From DATKMP01 sp963790045 (GTDB lineage Bacteria; Bacteroidota; Ignavibacteria; UBA10030), in contig CAWBMS010000011.1 in NCBI GenBank assembly GCA_963790045.1, forward strand, positions 1 to 64,000: a DNA stretch of 64,000 bases, in the 5' to 3' direction. The number at the start of each line of letters is the position of its first letter. Position 1 is the stretch's first letter. Shown piece after piece: positions 28,617 through 36,960 of the stretch. The notes beneath the pieces were generated by a model. It ran no database searches. It was given only the letters and a program-made list of their open reading frames with translations, and was not told the origin of the DNA. The position numbers and the translations under genes are program-made.

Positions 28617-28645
28617 TTGACAAATGAGAAAAAATTTACTATAGT
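28617..28645 (+). promoter_or_regulatory. trp operon promoter
   Basis: TTGACA (28617-28622), a 17-base spacer, then TATAGT (28640-28645): a near-consensus sigma-70 promoter. The expected start point at about 28651-28653 is immediately before the leader ATG at 28654. TATAGT is followed by AAAGTAGTATG with no ribosome site. Confidence 0.8.
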
Positions 28646-28653
28646 AAAGTAGT

Positions 28654-28731
28654 ATGAAGAATGCATTACATATCAATTTACAACAGGCTTGGTCGTGGCG
28701 CTGGCGAATGTCCGCGCTTCTACTGGTGTAA
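28654..28731 (+). CDS. trpL: trp leader peptide
   Basis: 25-codon ORF with Trp at codons 13, 15 and 17 (AWSWRWR), ending TAA at 28729-28731. It lies between a strong promoter and a terminator hairpin upstream of a complete trp operon, the defining layout of a ribosome-sensed attenuator. Stalling at the Trp codons when charged tRNA-Trp is scarce would free the antiterminator segment at 28709-28723. There is no Shine-Dalgarno sequence; the predicted transcription start leaves the message nearly leaderless. Too short to judge by codon bias, but three Trp codons in five positions is far above chance. Confidence 0.85.
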   Translation: MKNALHINLQQAWSWRWRMSALLLV

Positions 28732-28798
28732 TTCATTAGTTAGAAATTCATTTTACCGAAAGGTGGAAACGTGGACACAGAGCGTTTTCACCTTTTTC
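28698..28798 (+). terminator. trp attenuator (pause, antiterminator and terminator hairpins)
   Basis: Three competing hairpins. Pause 1:2: GCGCTGG (28698-28704) with CCGCGC (28712-28717), one bulged T. Antiterminator 2:3: TGTCCGCGCTTCTAC (28709-28723) with GTGGAAACGTGGACA (28763-28777), 15 positions with one mismatch and two G-U pairs. Terminator 3:4: AAAGGTGGAAACG (28759-28771) with CGTTTTCACCTTT (28783-28795), one G-U, followed by T-rich sequence. Segment 3 is shared, so the two outcomes exclude each other. Confidence 0.85.
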
Positions 28799-28893
28799 AT
28801 TTATACCCCTTTCTGAAAAATCGTGAGAACCTCTGCTCGCGAAGTTTAATACAACAAACAACAAAACAATCACAATCCTAAATGGAGGACTCT

Positions 28894-30195
28894 ATGCAAC
28901 GAAAAATTATGCTTCAAGAAAAAGATATCCCATCGCACTATTACAATATTCAGGCGGATCTTCCGAACCCTTTAGAACCCGATCTCCATCCTGGCACCAG
29001 ACAGCCGGTAGGTCCGCAAGACCTTGCGCCGATTTTTCCTATGGAATTGATCAAGCAGGAAGTGACAACGGAACGTTATATTCCCATTCCCGATGCGGTT
29101 CGTGATGCCTATACCATGTATCGTCCGACGCCATTGATTCGTGCGTACGAATTAGAACGTGCTTTGGATACACCCGCGCATATTTATTATAAGTATGAGG
29201 GGGTGAGTCCTGTCGGTAGTCACAAACTGAATACAGCATTGGCGCAAGCGTATTATAATAAAGAACAGGGAATCAAACGTCTTGCAACCGAAACCGGCGC
29301 CGGTCAGTGGGGAACCGCCCTGGCACTTGCGTGTTATCGATTTGGCCTGGAGTGCAAAGTGTACATGGTGAAAGTGAGTTATGAACAGAAGCCGTATCGC
29401 CGTTCGATGATTCAGGCCTATGGAGCTGAAATCGTAGCGAGCCCGAGCAATGAAACCAATGCCGGACGCGCAGTACTGGCGAAAGATCCGAATTGCAGCG
29501 GAAGTCTTGGCATTGCTATTAGTGAAGCTGTAGAAGATGCTGCAGGAAGAGAAGATACGAACTATTCACTCGGCAGCGTCCTTAACCATGTAATTCTGCA
29601 TCAGACAATTATCGGTCAAGAAGCGAAGAAGCAAATGGAAATAGCTGGCGAATATCCGGATGCCGTCATCGGTTGTGTCGGCGGTGGTTCCAATTTCGGT
29701 GGAATTGCCACTCCGTTTATTAAGGATAAAATTGAAGGAAAGAGATTACGCGCTATTGCCGTTGAACCATCTTCCTGCCCGACCCTGACCAAGGGAGAAT
29801 ACCGATATGACTTCGGAGATGTGGCCGGCTTGACACCGCTGTTGCCGATGTTTACGCTCGGTTCGGACTTTATGCCTCCTTCCATCCATGCAGGCGGATT
29901 GCGTTATCATGGTATGTCGCCCATCATCAGCCGGTTGTATCTGGATAAGTTAATCGAAGCGCAGGCGTACGAACAGGTAAAAGTATTCGATGCTGCTGTT
30001 TTGTTTGCTCGTACCGAAGGTATTATTCCTGCGCCGGAATCATCGCATGCCATCGCTTCCGCTATTGAAGAAGCAAAAAAAGCTAAAGCAGAAGGAACGA
30101 AGAAAACCATTCTGTTTTGTCTAAGCGGACACGGTCACGTCGATATGAGTGCTTATGATGCATATTTTTCTGGAAAAATGCATACCGGTCAATAA
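28894..30195 (+). CDS. trpB2: Tryptophan synthase beta-like protein, TrpB2 type
   Basis: PLP enzyme making tryptophan from indole and serine. The long TrpB2-type N-terminus (IPSHYYNIQADLPNPLEPDL) separates it from canonical TrpB. GSHKLNTALAQAYYNK holds the Schiff-base Lys, GCVGGGSNFGGIATPF the phosphate loop, and EGIIPAPESSHAIASAI the C-terminal signature. The start is ATG 28894, since GGAGGA lies 5 bases upstream; the ATG at 28882 precedes it. First structural gene of the operon, although a canonical trpB lies at 34722. TrpB2 is thought to salvage free indole or act with a diverged alpha subunit. Confidence 0.93.
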   Translation: MQRKIMLQEKDIPSHYYNIQADLPNPLEPDLHPGTRQPVGPQDLAPIFPMELIKQEVTTERYIPIPDAVRDAYTMYRPTPLIRAYELERALDTPAHIYYKYEGVSPVGSHKLNTALAQAYYNKEQGIKRLATETGAGQWGTALALACYRFGLECKVYMVKVSYEQKPYRRSMIQAYGAEIVASPSNETNAGRAVLAKDPNCSGSLGIAISEAVEDAAGREDTNYSLGSVLNHVILHQTIIGQEAKKQMEIAGEYPDAVIGCVGGGSNFGGIATPFIKDKIEGKRLRAIAVEPSSCPTLTKGEYRYDFGDVAGLTPLLPMFTLGSDFMPPSIHAGGLRYHGMSPIISRLYLDKLIEAQAYEQVKVFDAAVLFARTEGIIPAPESSHAIASAIEEAKKAKAEGTKKTILFCLSGHGHVDMSAYDAYFSGKMHTGQ

Positions 30196-30204
30196 GTAAA
30201 CATC

Positions 30205-30233
30205 GCAGGGGGTGAGTGATCCTCACCCCCTGC
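30205..30233. other. Intercistronic hairpin between trpB2 and trpE
   Basis: A perfect 12-bp stem GCAGGGGGTGAG / CTCACCCCCTGC with a 5-base loop, no T-run after it. It may act as an mRNA stability or processing element, or as a weak terminator separating trpB2 from the rest. Confidence 0.6.
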
Positions 30234-30250
30234 ATATTCTTAGAAGAATC

Positions 30251-31741
30251 ATGATAACATTTGAACAATTTCAAACGGCAGCGCAAACCCACAACATCAT
30301 TCCATTGACCAAAACTGTTTTGGCGGATATGCATACGCCCGTGTCGTTGTATCTCGCGTATCGGGAAGGAACGAAGCAATCGTTTCTTCTAGAAAGCGTT
30401 GAACCGAATGAGCGTGTCGGCAGATTTTCTTTTATTGGCAGAGAGCCGGTGATGACGATAACGGCTCGTGGTGACCAAATTGAAATACGAAATCACAAAA
30501 AATTAGAACGATTCACCGGCAATGTGATCGATGTGTTGAAAAAATATTCTTCGCAGTATCATCAATATCCTCTGCCGGAGTTGGAAGGATTCAGCGGTGG
30601 ATTTTTAGGTTTTATGGGATACGATTACGTTGCTCAGTTTGAACGCATCCCGCTGCCATCGCAGAAACCATTCGATCATCCCGATACAATGTTTGCATTA
30701 TTTGAATCGACGATAAAGTTTGACCACCGCAATCTCGTTATGACGATCATCCAAAATGTTTTTCTTGATCCGTCTCGATCGCTTCAACAGCAATACGAAG
30801 AAGGGAAACGTAAATTAGATGCATCGTTGCAGCGATTATTTTCATCGGCGATGCCGCAGGAGCAATTTCAATGCGACTTGAATCGAAACGAATCAAGCGG
30901 CGCAGATGAATATGTCAAGATGGTTGAGCGTGCAAAACATTACATTCACGAGGGTGATATTTTTCAGGTTGTGCTTTCACACCGTACATCGATTCCATAT
31001 TCAGGCGATCCGTTTCCTGTGTATCGCGCGTTGCGTTACATCAATCCATCGCCATATCTTTATTATATCGATTTCGATTTTATCAAGCTGATCGGATCAT
31101 CGCCGGAAATTTTGGTGCGTGTTCAAAACAGGCAAGTAGAATTATTTCCAATTGCCGGAACGCGGAAGCGTGGCACAACGGAGGAAGAGGATCGCACTTT
31201 AGAACAAGAACTTCTTGCTGATGAAAAGGAATTGGCGGAACATCACATGTTGATCGATCTTGGAAGAAACGATGTCGGGCGTGTAAGCGAACTTGGCAGT
31301 GTCCATGTTCCAGTCAATAAGCGCATCGATCGTTATTCACATGTGATGCATATTGTTTCAGAAGTGCATGGCAAACTACGCGCAGATCGGACGAGTATCG
31401 ATGCACTGCAAGCTTGCTTTCCTGCAGGAACAGTGAGCGGTGCGCCGAAAGTACGTGCGATGGAAATTATCAGCGAACTGGAACCATCGCGTCGCGGAAT
31501 TTATGCTGGTGCTGTCGGTTATGTCGGTTTGAATGATACGCTCGATATGTGCATAGCCATTCGCACCATCATTGCTGATGGCAGCAAACTGCATCTTCAA
31601 ACCGGTGCCGGTATTGTTGCAGATTCCGTTCCTGAAACCGAATACCGCGAAACAAACTCCAAAGCACAGGCATTAGTTGATGCGATTCAACTTGCTGCGA
31701 ATAATTTTGAATTCGATTCGAACGAACAAGGTGTGCAATGA
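30251..31741 (+). CDS. trpE: Anthranilate synthase component I
   Basis: Converts chorismate to anthranilate together with TrpG. The N-terminal regulatory segment contains the LLES element (FLLESVEPNERVGRFSFIG) that binds feedback-inhibiting tryptophan. Chorismate-binding motifs: IHEGDIFQVVLSHR, GSSPEILVRV, LFPIAGTRKRG, LIDLGRNDVGRV, AGTVSGAPKVRAMEII, and YAGAVGYVG. The 496 residues start at ATG 30251; the earlier in-frame start would lie in the hairpin. The stop overlaps trpG by ATGA. Retention of the Trp-binding element means enzyme inhibition adds to attenuation. Confidence 0.97.
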   Translation: MITFEQFQTAAQTHNIIPLTKTVLADMHTPVSLYLAYREGTKQSFLLESVEPNERVGRFSFIGREPVMTITARGDQIEIRNHKKLERFTGNVIDVLKKYSSQYHQYPLPELEGFSGGFLGFMGYDYVAQFERIPLPSQKPFDHPDTMFALFESTIKFDHRNLVMTIIQNVFLDPSRSLQQQYEEGKRKLDASLQRLFSSAMPQEQFQCDLNRNESSGADEYVKMVERAKHYIHEGDIFQVVLSHRTSIPYSGDPFPVYRALRYINPSPYLYYIDFDFIKLIGSSPEILVRVQNRQVELFPIAGTRKRGTTEEEDRTLEQELLADEKELAEHHMLIDLGRNDVGRVSELGSVHVPVNKRIDRYSHVMHIVSEVHGKLRADRTSIDALQACFPAGTVSGAPKVRAMEIISELEPSRRGIYAGAVGYVGLNDTLDMCIAIRTIIADGSKLHLQTGAGIVADSVPETEYRETNSKAQALVDAIQLAANNFEFDSNEQGVQ

Positions 31742-32307
31742 TTTTTGTGCTCGACAATTACGACTCATTCACGTACAACCTTGTTCATCTTGCCGGAAAA
31801 TTTACAAATGATATAGTAGTGCATCGCAACGATACAATTTCTGTGGAAGAAGTGAAGCGGCTGCAACCGAACGGCATCATTATTTCTCCCGGGCCAGGAC
31901 GACCGGAGAACGCCGGCATTACGATGGATCTTATCCGCGAACTTGGCGTAACAATTCCAATCTTCGGCGTGTGCCTTGGCCACCAAGCGATTGGTGCAGC
32001 GTTCGGCGGTAAGATTGTATATGCGCCGAAATTAGTGCATGGAAAAACATCGCCGGTGCATCATAATAGTAACGGAATATTTTCCGGCGTGGAAAATCCG
32101 ATTGACGTAGGGCGGTACCATTCTCTTGTTGTTGCGCGAGAAAGTTTGTCCGCAGCGCTGGAGGTAACCGCACAGACCGATGATGGATTGGTGATGGCAT
32201 TGCAACATACATTATTTCCGATTTGCGGCGTGCAATTCCATCCGGAATCGATTCTGACTCCGGCAGGTGAAAAAATTATTGAAAATTGGTTGAGAGGGAT
32301 TTTATGA
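31738..32307 (+). CDS. trpG: Anthranilate synthase glutamine amidotransferase
   Basis: Releases ammonia from glutamine for TrpE. Motifs: LDNYDSFTYNLVH, IISPGPGRPENAG, the nucleophile Cys in PIFGVCLGHQAIG, and the His-Glu of CGVQFHPESILTPAG. 189 residues, stand-alone. Coupled by ATGA overlaps to trpE before it and to trpD after it. It may also serve as PabA for folate synthesis, as is common for such subunits. Confidence 0.97.
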   Translation: MIFVLDNYDSFTYNLVHLAGKFTNDIVVHRNDTISVEEVKRLQPNGIIISPGPGRPENAGITMDLIRELGVTIPIFGVCLGHQAIGAAFGGKIVYAPKLVHGKTSPVHHNSNGIFSGVENPIDVGRYHSLVVARESLSAALEVTAQTDDGLVMALQHTLFPICGVQFHPESILTPAGEKIIENWLRGIL

Positions 32308-33317
32308 AACAGTATATCGAAAAATGTTTGTTCGGCGAAAATCTTTCTGTCGAAGAATCATCCGCAGCATTGGAACGGATTATGAACGGCGATGCGACCG
32401 AATCGCAGGTTGCCGGATTGATGGTGGCATTGCGTGCTAAAGGAGAATCGGTGGAAGAAATTGTTGGCTTTGCGCGGACGATGCGTGTCAAATCGTTTCA
32501 CATCACTGTGAACGATCCCAATGCTATCGATATGTGCGGAACGGGCGGCGATGGATTGAATACGTTTAACGTTTCTACCGTTGCATCATTTGTCGCAGCG
32601 GGTGCAGGCGTTACGATTGTGAAGCATGGCAATCGTTCGGTTTCCAGCACATGCGGCAGCGCCGATGTCTTGAAAGCGCTGGGTGTGAAGATCGATGTAC
32701 CGATTGAGCGCGTGGAGCAATGCGTGAACGAAATCGGCATCGGATTTTTGTTCGCGCCAATCTTTCATCCTGCGATGAAATATGCCGCCAAGCCGCGCGT
32801 GGAATTAGGTATTAAAAGTATTTTCAATATGCTCGGTCCCATCACCAATCCTGCGGGCGTGAAGAAGCAAGTGATCGGTACGTATGAAGCGCCGGTGGCA
32901 GAAAAACTTGCCCGTGCCGTCAGCATGCTTGGCGCAGACCATGTTTGTGTGCTACATAGCGATGAAGGTGTCGATGAAATATTATTATCCAGCCCGACAT
33001 CGGTGTATGAAGTGAAGGGCGGCAACGCTATCCGCAATTATCATATTGATGCTTCCACGTTCAAGCTGCCGAAGCATACGCTTTCGGAAATTCAGACGAC
33101 AGGCGTCGAACCGAATATGAAGATCGCCTTACAAGTGCTCAAGTGTGAACAAGGCGCGGCGCGTGATACCGTTCTTGCTAACGCGGCGATGGGAATTTTT
33201 GTCGCGGGCAAATCGGAATCGTTGCTGAACGCGGTAGAACTTGCGAAACAATCCGTTGATTCAGGGAATGCATTCAAGAAACTTCAACAACTTATCGACT
33301 TGACGAACGCCGCATGA
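32304..33317 (+). CDS. trpD: Anthranilate phosphoribosyltransferase
   Basis: Transfers phosphoribose from PRPP to anthranilate. The PRPP-binding DMCGTGGDGLNTFNVST is present, with VKHGNRSVSSTCGSADVLKALG and FLFAPIFHPAMKYAAKPRVELG. The start is the ATG at 32304 overlapping the trpG stop (ATGA), giving 337 residues; the ORF extends further upstream but only inside trpG. Its own stop overlaps trpC. Confidence 0.97.
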   Translation: MKQYIEKCLFGENLSVEESSAALERIMNGDATESQVAGLMVALRAKGESVEEIVGFARTMRVKSFHITVNDPNAIDMCGTGGDGLNTFNVSTVASFVAAGAGVTIVKHGNRSVSSTCGSADVLKALGVKIDVPIERVEQCVNEIGIGFLFAPIFHPAMKYAAKPRVELGIKSIFNMLGPITNPAGVKKQVIGTYEAPVAEKLARAVSMLGADHVCVLHSDEGVDEILLSSPTSVYEVKGGNAIRNYHIDASTFKLPKHTLSEIQTTGVEPNMKIALQVLKCEQGAARDTVLANAAMGIFVAGKSESLLNAVELAKQSVDSGNAFKKLQQLIDLTNAA

Positions 33318-34102
33318 ATTTTCTTTCGACAATCATCGCAACCAAACGGGAAGAAGTTGCACAGGCAAAACGGTTTGTGCCACGTTCAACGCTCACACAG
33401 GCAGAATATTACGGGCGCAAGTGTCATTCACTTCGAGATGCATTGTGCACGAACGATGTTGCAGTTATTGCAGAGATCAAAAAAGCATCGCCGTCGAAGG
33501 GCGTTATTCGTGCAGACTTCGATGCGGAATCTATTGCACGTTCCTATACCAGGCATGGCGGGTCTGCGCTTTCCGTGCTGACGGATGAACAGTACTTTCA
33601 AGGGAAGCTGGCGTATCTTTCTGCTGTCCGCCGTGTTGTGGATGTTCCAATCTTACGAAAAGATTTTATCATTGATTCATATCAATTAACAGAAGCAAAA
33701 GCCGTGGGCGCAGATGCAGTGTTATTGATTGTTGCTGCGCTTGAGAAATCGCAGTTGCAGGAATTATATCTCGAAGCAAATGAACTCGGGCTTGATGTGC
33801 TGGTGGAAGTACATTATGAACGAGAAATAGAATCGTTGGATTTTGATCTGGTACAACTCATCGGCATTAACAATCGCGATCTAACAACATTCAATGTGGA
33901 TTTGAAAACTTCATTCCGTTTGCGCAGCATCATTCCCAAAAATATTCCGGTCGTGAGCGAAAGCGGAATCAAAAGTGCAAGCGATATTCGTTTGTTAATG
34001 GAAAACGATGTTCATGCGGTACTCATCGGTGAAACATTTATGCGTGCCGATGACCCGGGCGCAGCGCTCCGGCAATTGATAGAAGACGTGCGAAACAAAT
34101 AA
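33314..34102 (+). CDS. trpC: Indole-3-glycerol-phosphate synthase
   Basis: Ring closure of carboxyphenylaminodeoxyribulose phosphate. TIM-barrel motifs: VIAEIKKASPSKGVIR (catalytic Lys), LSVLTDEQYFQG, VPILRKDFIIDSYQL, IGINNRDLTTF, and VVSESGIKSASDI. 262 residues, intact. Follows trpD by ATGA overlap and is directly abutted by trpF. Confidence 0.97.
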   Translation: MNFLSTIIATKREEVAQAKRFVPRSTLTQAEYYGRKCHSLRDALCTNDVAVIAEIKKASPSKGVIRADFDAESIARSYTRHGGSALSVLTDEQYFQGKLAYLSAVRRVVDVPILRKDFIIDSYQLTEAKAVGADAVLLIVAALEKSQLQELYLEANELGLDVLVEVHYEREIESLDFDLVQLIGINNRDLTTFNVDLKTSFRLRSIIPKNIPVVSESGIKSASDIRLLMENDVHAVLIGETFMRADDPGAALRQLIEDVRNK

Positions 34103-34714
34103 ATGCTCATAAAAATTTGCGGCATAACGAACTTAGAAAACGCACAGCGAGCAGTTGATCTTGGTGCAAATGCTCTTGGATTTATATTTGTCCCATCGAG
34201 TCCGCGATATGTGCAGCCAGAGTTAACTTTTTCTATCATCTCCCATCTTCCATCTGCCATAACAAAGGTCGGCGTGTTTGTAAATGAGCAGCCATCTGTC
34301 ATCACCTCTATTATAGGGCAAACCGGTATCACATGCTTGCAGTTTCATGGCGATGAAGCGCCTGAAGATTTGCAGGGATATTCATCGCCGGTGTGGAAAG
34401 CGTTCCACGTTTCGTCAACATTCGATGTTGCTGTTGTCGGCAGGTATTCTGCAGACGCATATTTGTTAGATACGTTCAGCAGCAAATCCTATGGCGGCAC
34501 AGGTAAGACATTCGATTGGCGCATTGCCGCACAGGCAAAGCAGTACGGCAATGTTATTCTCAGCGGTGGACTCAATCCGCAAAATGTTGCCGATGCTGTT
34601 CGCACCGTGCAGCCGTTCGGTATTGATGTGAACAGCGGAGTAGAAGCATCGCCCGGCAAAAAAGATGCGGCGAAGTTAGTAAAACTATTTGATGAATTAC
34701 GAAGATTGTCATGA
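34103..34714 (+). CDS. trpF: Phosphoribosylanthranilate isomerase
   Basis: Isomerises N-(5'-phosphoribosyl)anthranilate, the step before TrpC. KICGITNLENA carries the catalytic Cys; LGFIFVPSSPRYV, QFHGDE, LLDTFSSKSYGGTGKTFDW (Asp plus phosphate loop), and ILSGGLNPQNV follow. 203 residues. Its ATG begins on the base after the trpC stop. Separate from trpC, not fused. Confidence 0.96.
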   Translation: MLIKICGITNLENAQRAVDLGANALGFIFVPSSPRYVQPELTFSIISHLPSAITKVGVFVNEQPSVITSIIGQTGITCLQFHGDEAPEDLQGYSSPVWKAFHVSSTFDVAVVGRYSADAYLLDTFSSKSYGGTGKTFDWRIAAQAKQYGNVILSGGLNPQNVADAVRTVQPFGIDVNSGVEASPGKKDAAKLVKLFDELRRLS

Positions 34715-34721
34715 GGTTGAA

Positions 34722-35906
34722 ATGAAAAAGAAAAAACCATATTCCGCTCCCGATGCCAACGGTTACTTTGGCGATTACGGTGGGCGGTATGTACCGGAAA
34801 CACTAATGGGTGCGCTGTATGAACTCGAAGCGTTATATGCAAAAGCAAAACGCGATCCAAAGTTCCATGCGGAATATCTTTCCATCCTGCAGAAATATGC
34901 AGGCAGGCCGACGCCGCTGACATTCGCGGACCGATTGACTGCGCATTACGGCAAAGCAAAAATTTATCTTAAGCGGGAAGACCTGTGCCATACCGGCGCG
35001 CACAAAATTAATAATGTCGTCGGGCAGATGCTGCTTGCAAAACGCATGGGCAAACGGCGCATCATTGCGGAAACCGGCGCAGGTCAGCACGGCGTTGCAA
35101 CGGCAACCGTGGCGGCAAAATTCGGTTACAAGTGCATCGTGTATATGGGCGAAGAAGATGTTCACCGCCAGGCATTGAATGTGTACCGTATGAAAATGCT
35201 CGGTGCGGAAGTCGTAACCGTAACCATCGGCAGCAAGACCTTGAAAGATGCAACGAGCGAGGCAATTCGTGATTGGGTAACGAACGTGCGCGATACGTTT
35301 TATGTTATCGGTTCCGTCGTTGGCCCGCATCCGTATCCCATGATGGTGCGTGACTTTCAATCCATCATCGGTAAAGAAACAAAGAAGCAATTCGGCAAGC
35401 TGCCTACGTACGTTCTTGCGTGTGTCGGCGGCGGCAGTAATTCTATGGGAATGTTTTATCCGTTCATTAACGATAAGGTGAAGAAGATCGGCGTGGAAGC
35501 TGCGGGTCTGGGATTGAATACGGAAAAACATGCCGCAACTCTTACAAAAGGAACGCCGGGTGTGCTGCACGGAACACTCAGTTATTTACTGCAGGATGCT
35601 CACGGACAGGTTTCGTTGGCGCATTCTATCTCTGCGGGATTGGATTATCCGGGTGTGGGTCCTGAGCACAGTTCGTGGAAGGACACCAAGCGCGTTTCCT
35701 ATTTTGCTGTAACGGATGACCAAGCATTACAAGCGGCAAAATTATTATCGCTTACGGAAGGAATCATCCCTGCATTGGAATCATCCCATGCACTTGCATA
35801 TTTAGAAACGCTGATGCCGAAGACAAGGAAGAGTGAATCCGTGATCGTCTGCCTTTCCGGCCGCGGCGATAAAGATATGGGAACGTATATGGAGAGGTTG
35901 GATTGA
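34722..35906 (+). CDS. trpB: Tryptophan synthase beta subunit, canonical TrpB1
   Basis: Condenses indole (channelled from TrpA) with serine. FGGRYVPETL-type start (here YGGRYVPETLMGAL), REDLCHTGAHKINNVVGQ with the PLP Lys in HKIN, ETGAGQHGVATATVAAKFG, and CVGGGSNSMGMFYPF. ATG 34722 gives 394 residues and lies 7 bases after the trpF stop with a GAGG upstream. As the TrpA partner it differs from the first-gene TrpB2. Confidence 0.96.
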   Translation: MKKKKPYSAPDANGYFGDYGGRYVPETLMGALYELEALYAKAKRDPKFHAEYLSILQKYAGRPTPLTFADRLTAHYGKAKIYLKREDLCHTGAHKINNVVGQMLLAKRMGKRRIIAETGAGQHGVATATVAAKFGYKCIVYMGEEDVHRQALNVYRMKMLGAEVVTVTIGSKTLKDATSEAIRDWVTNVRDTFYVIGSVVGPHPYPMMVRDFQSIIGKETKKQFGKLPTYVLACVGGGSNSMGMFYPFINDKVKKIGVEAAGLGLNTEKHAATLTKGTPGVLHGTLSYLLQDAHGQVSLAHSISAGLDYPGVGPEHSSWKDTKRVSYFAVTDDQALQAAKLLSLTEGIIPALESSHALAYLETLMPKTRKSESVIVCLSGRGDKDMGTYMERLD

Positions 35907-35959
35907 GTCGTGAGTCATTAGTCATTGAACAATTGAGTGTTTAAAAAAAATATCAGTAG

Positions 35960-36015
35960 GGACGCGATTCATCGCGTCCAATTAAAACATTGTAGGGGCA
36001 CGATATATCGTGCCC
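35960..36015. repeat. Two short palindromes between trpB and trpA
   Basis: GGACGCGATTCATCGCGTCC at 35960-35979 and GGGCACGATATATCGTGCCC at 35996-36015, both perfect or nearly so and each preceded by GTAGGG-type sequence. They look like dispersed GTAGGGG-palindrome repeats inserted in the operon rather than terminators (no T-run). Confidence 0.6.
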
Positions 36016-36035
36016 GATAAAAAACGTGAAATGAA

Positions 36036-36842
36036 ATGAATATTATGAAAACCATCCAGCAACAAAATCGTATTGCCGAAACGTTGGCGGCATTACAATC
36101 GAAGAACGAAAAGGCATTAGTCTTATTTCTCACGGCAGGTTATCCAGCGTTGGATTCTGCCGTTACGTTGGTGCCGGAACTTGCAAACGCCGGTGCGGAC
36201 ATTATCGAGATCGGCATGCCGTATTCCGATCCGCTTGCCGATGGCCCGGTGATACAGGCAAGCTCGCATCAGGCAATACAGAATGGCATTATGTTGGAAA
36301 AGATTCTTGCGCAGGTCAAAGAGATTCGCAAGCACACATCCGTGCCCATTATTCTTATGGGATACATTACTCCCATTTTAAATTACGGCGCAGAAAAGCT
36401 TTTTACCGATGCAGCACAAGCTGGAGCCGATGGCGTCATTCTGCCGGAAGTGCCGCTGGAAGAATCTGGAAAGTACATTGCACTCACAACGAAAAACAAT
36501 CTTGCGGACATTCTCCTTGTTAGCCCGACAACAAGTGATAAACGGATACGGGAATTAGATAATGTATCCACCGGATTCCTCTATTGTGTTTCAACAACCG
36601 GTGTAACTGGGAAGACAAGCGCGGGTGATATTCACAGTTATGTGCAGCGAGTTAAACGCAATGCGAAAAAGAACGCCGTACTTGTGGGTTTTGGTATCCG
36701 CACACCGGAAGATGCAAAAAGAATTGCTCGTGATGCTGACGGTGTGATTATCGGCAGCGCGTTGATACAAAAGCTCGCCGCACAAACTCCGCTTGCAGAT
36801 ATGTACCAATGGGTTGCAGATGTAAAGAAGGCGATGAAGTGA
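36036..36842 (+). CDS. trpA: Tryptophan synthase alpha subunit
   Basis: Cleaves indole-3-glycerol phosphate to indole. Catalytic Glu in GADIIEIGMPYSDPLADGPV and Asp in the same segment; ILMGYITPILNYG, GVILPEVPLEES and FLYCVSTTGVTGKTS follow, with VGFGIRTPEDAKRIA for phosphate. ATG 36036 and ATG 36045 are both plausible starts; neither has a clear ribosome site. Last gene of the operon, 129 bases from trpB because of the inserted palindromes. Confidence 0.96.
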   Translation: MNIMKTIQQQNRIAETLAALQSKNEKALVLFLTAGYPALDSAVTLVPELANAGADIIEIGMPYSDPLADGPVIQASSHQAIQNGIMLEKILAQVKEIRKHTSVPIILMGYITPILNYGAEKLFTDAAQAGADGVILPEVPLEESGKYIALTTKNNLADILLVSPTTSDKRIRELDNVSTGFLYCVSTTGVTGKTSAGDIHSYVQRVKRNAKKNAVLVGFGIRTPEDAKRIARDADGVIIGSALIQKLAAQTPLADMYQWVADVKKAMK

Positions 36843-36960
36843 ATTCGTAATGCTTGCAAAATACACACGCGTCCTTTACGTTTGTATTTCGCTGTGAGAA
36901 GATGTTCTATGCCTCTGGCTGCTATTGCGTTGTGAACTTCCTGATTGTGTGGATCGGTGT

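Noticed and set aside
30205..30233. Terminator between trpB2 and trpE
   Set aside because: Strong stem but no T-run, and trpE follows within 20 bases without a promoter.
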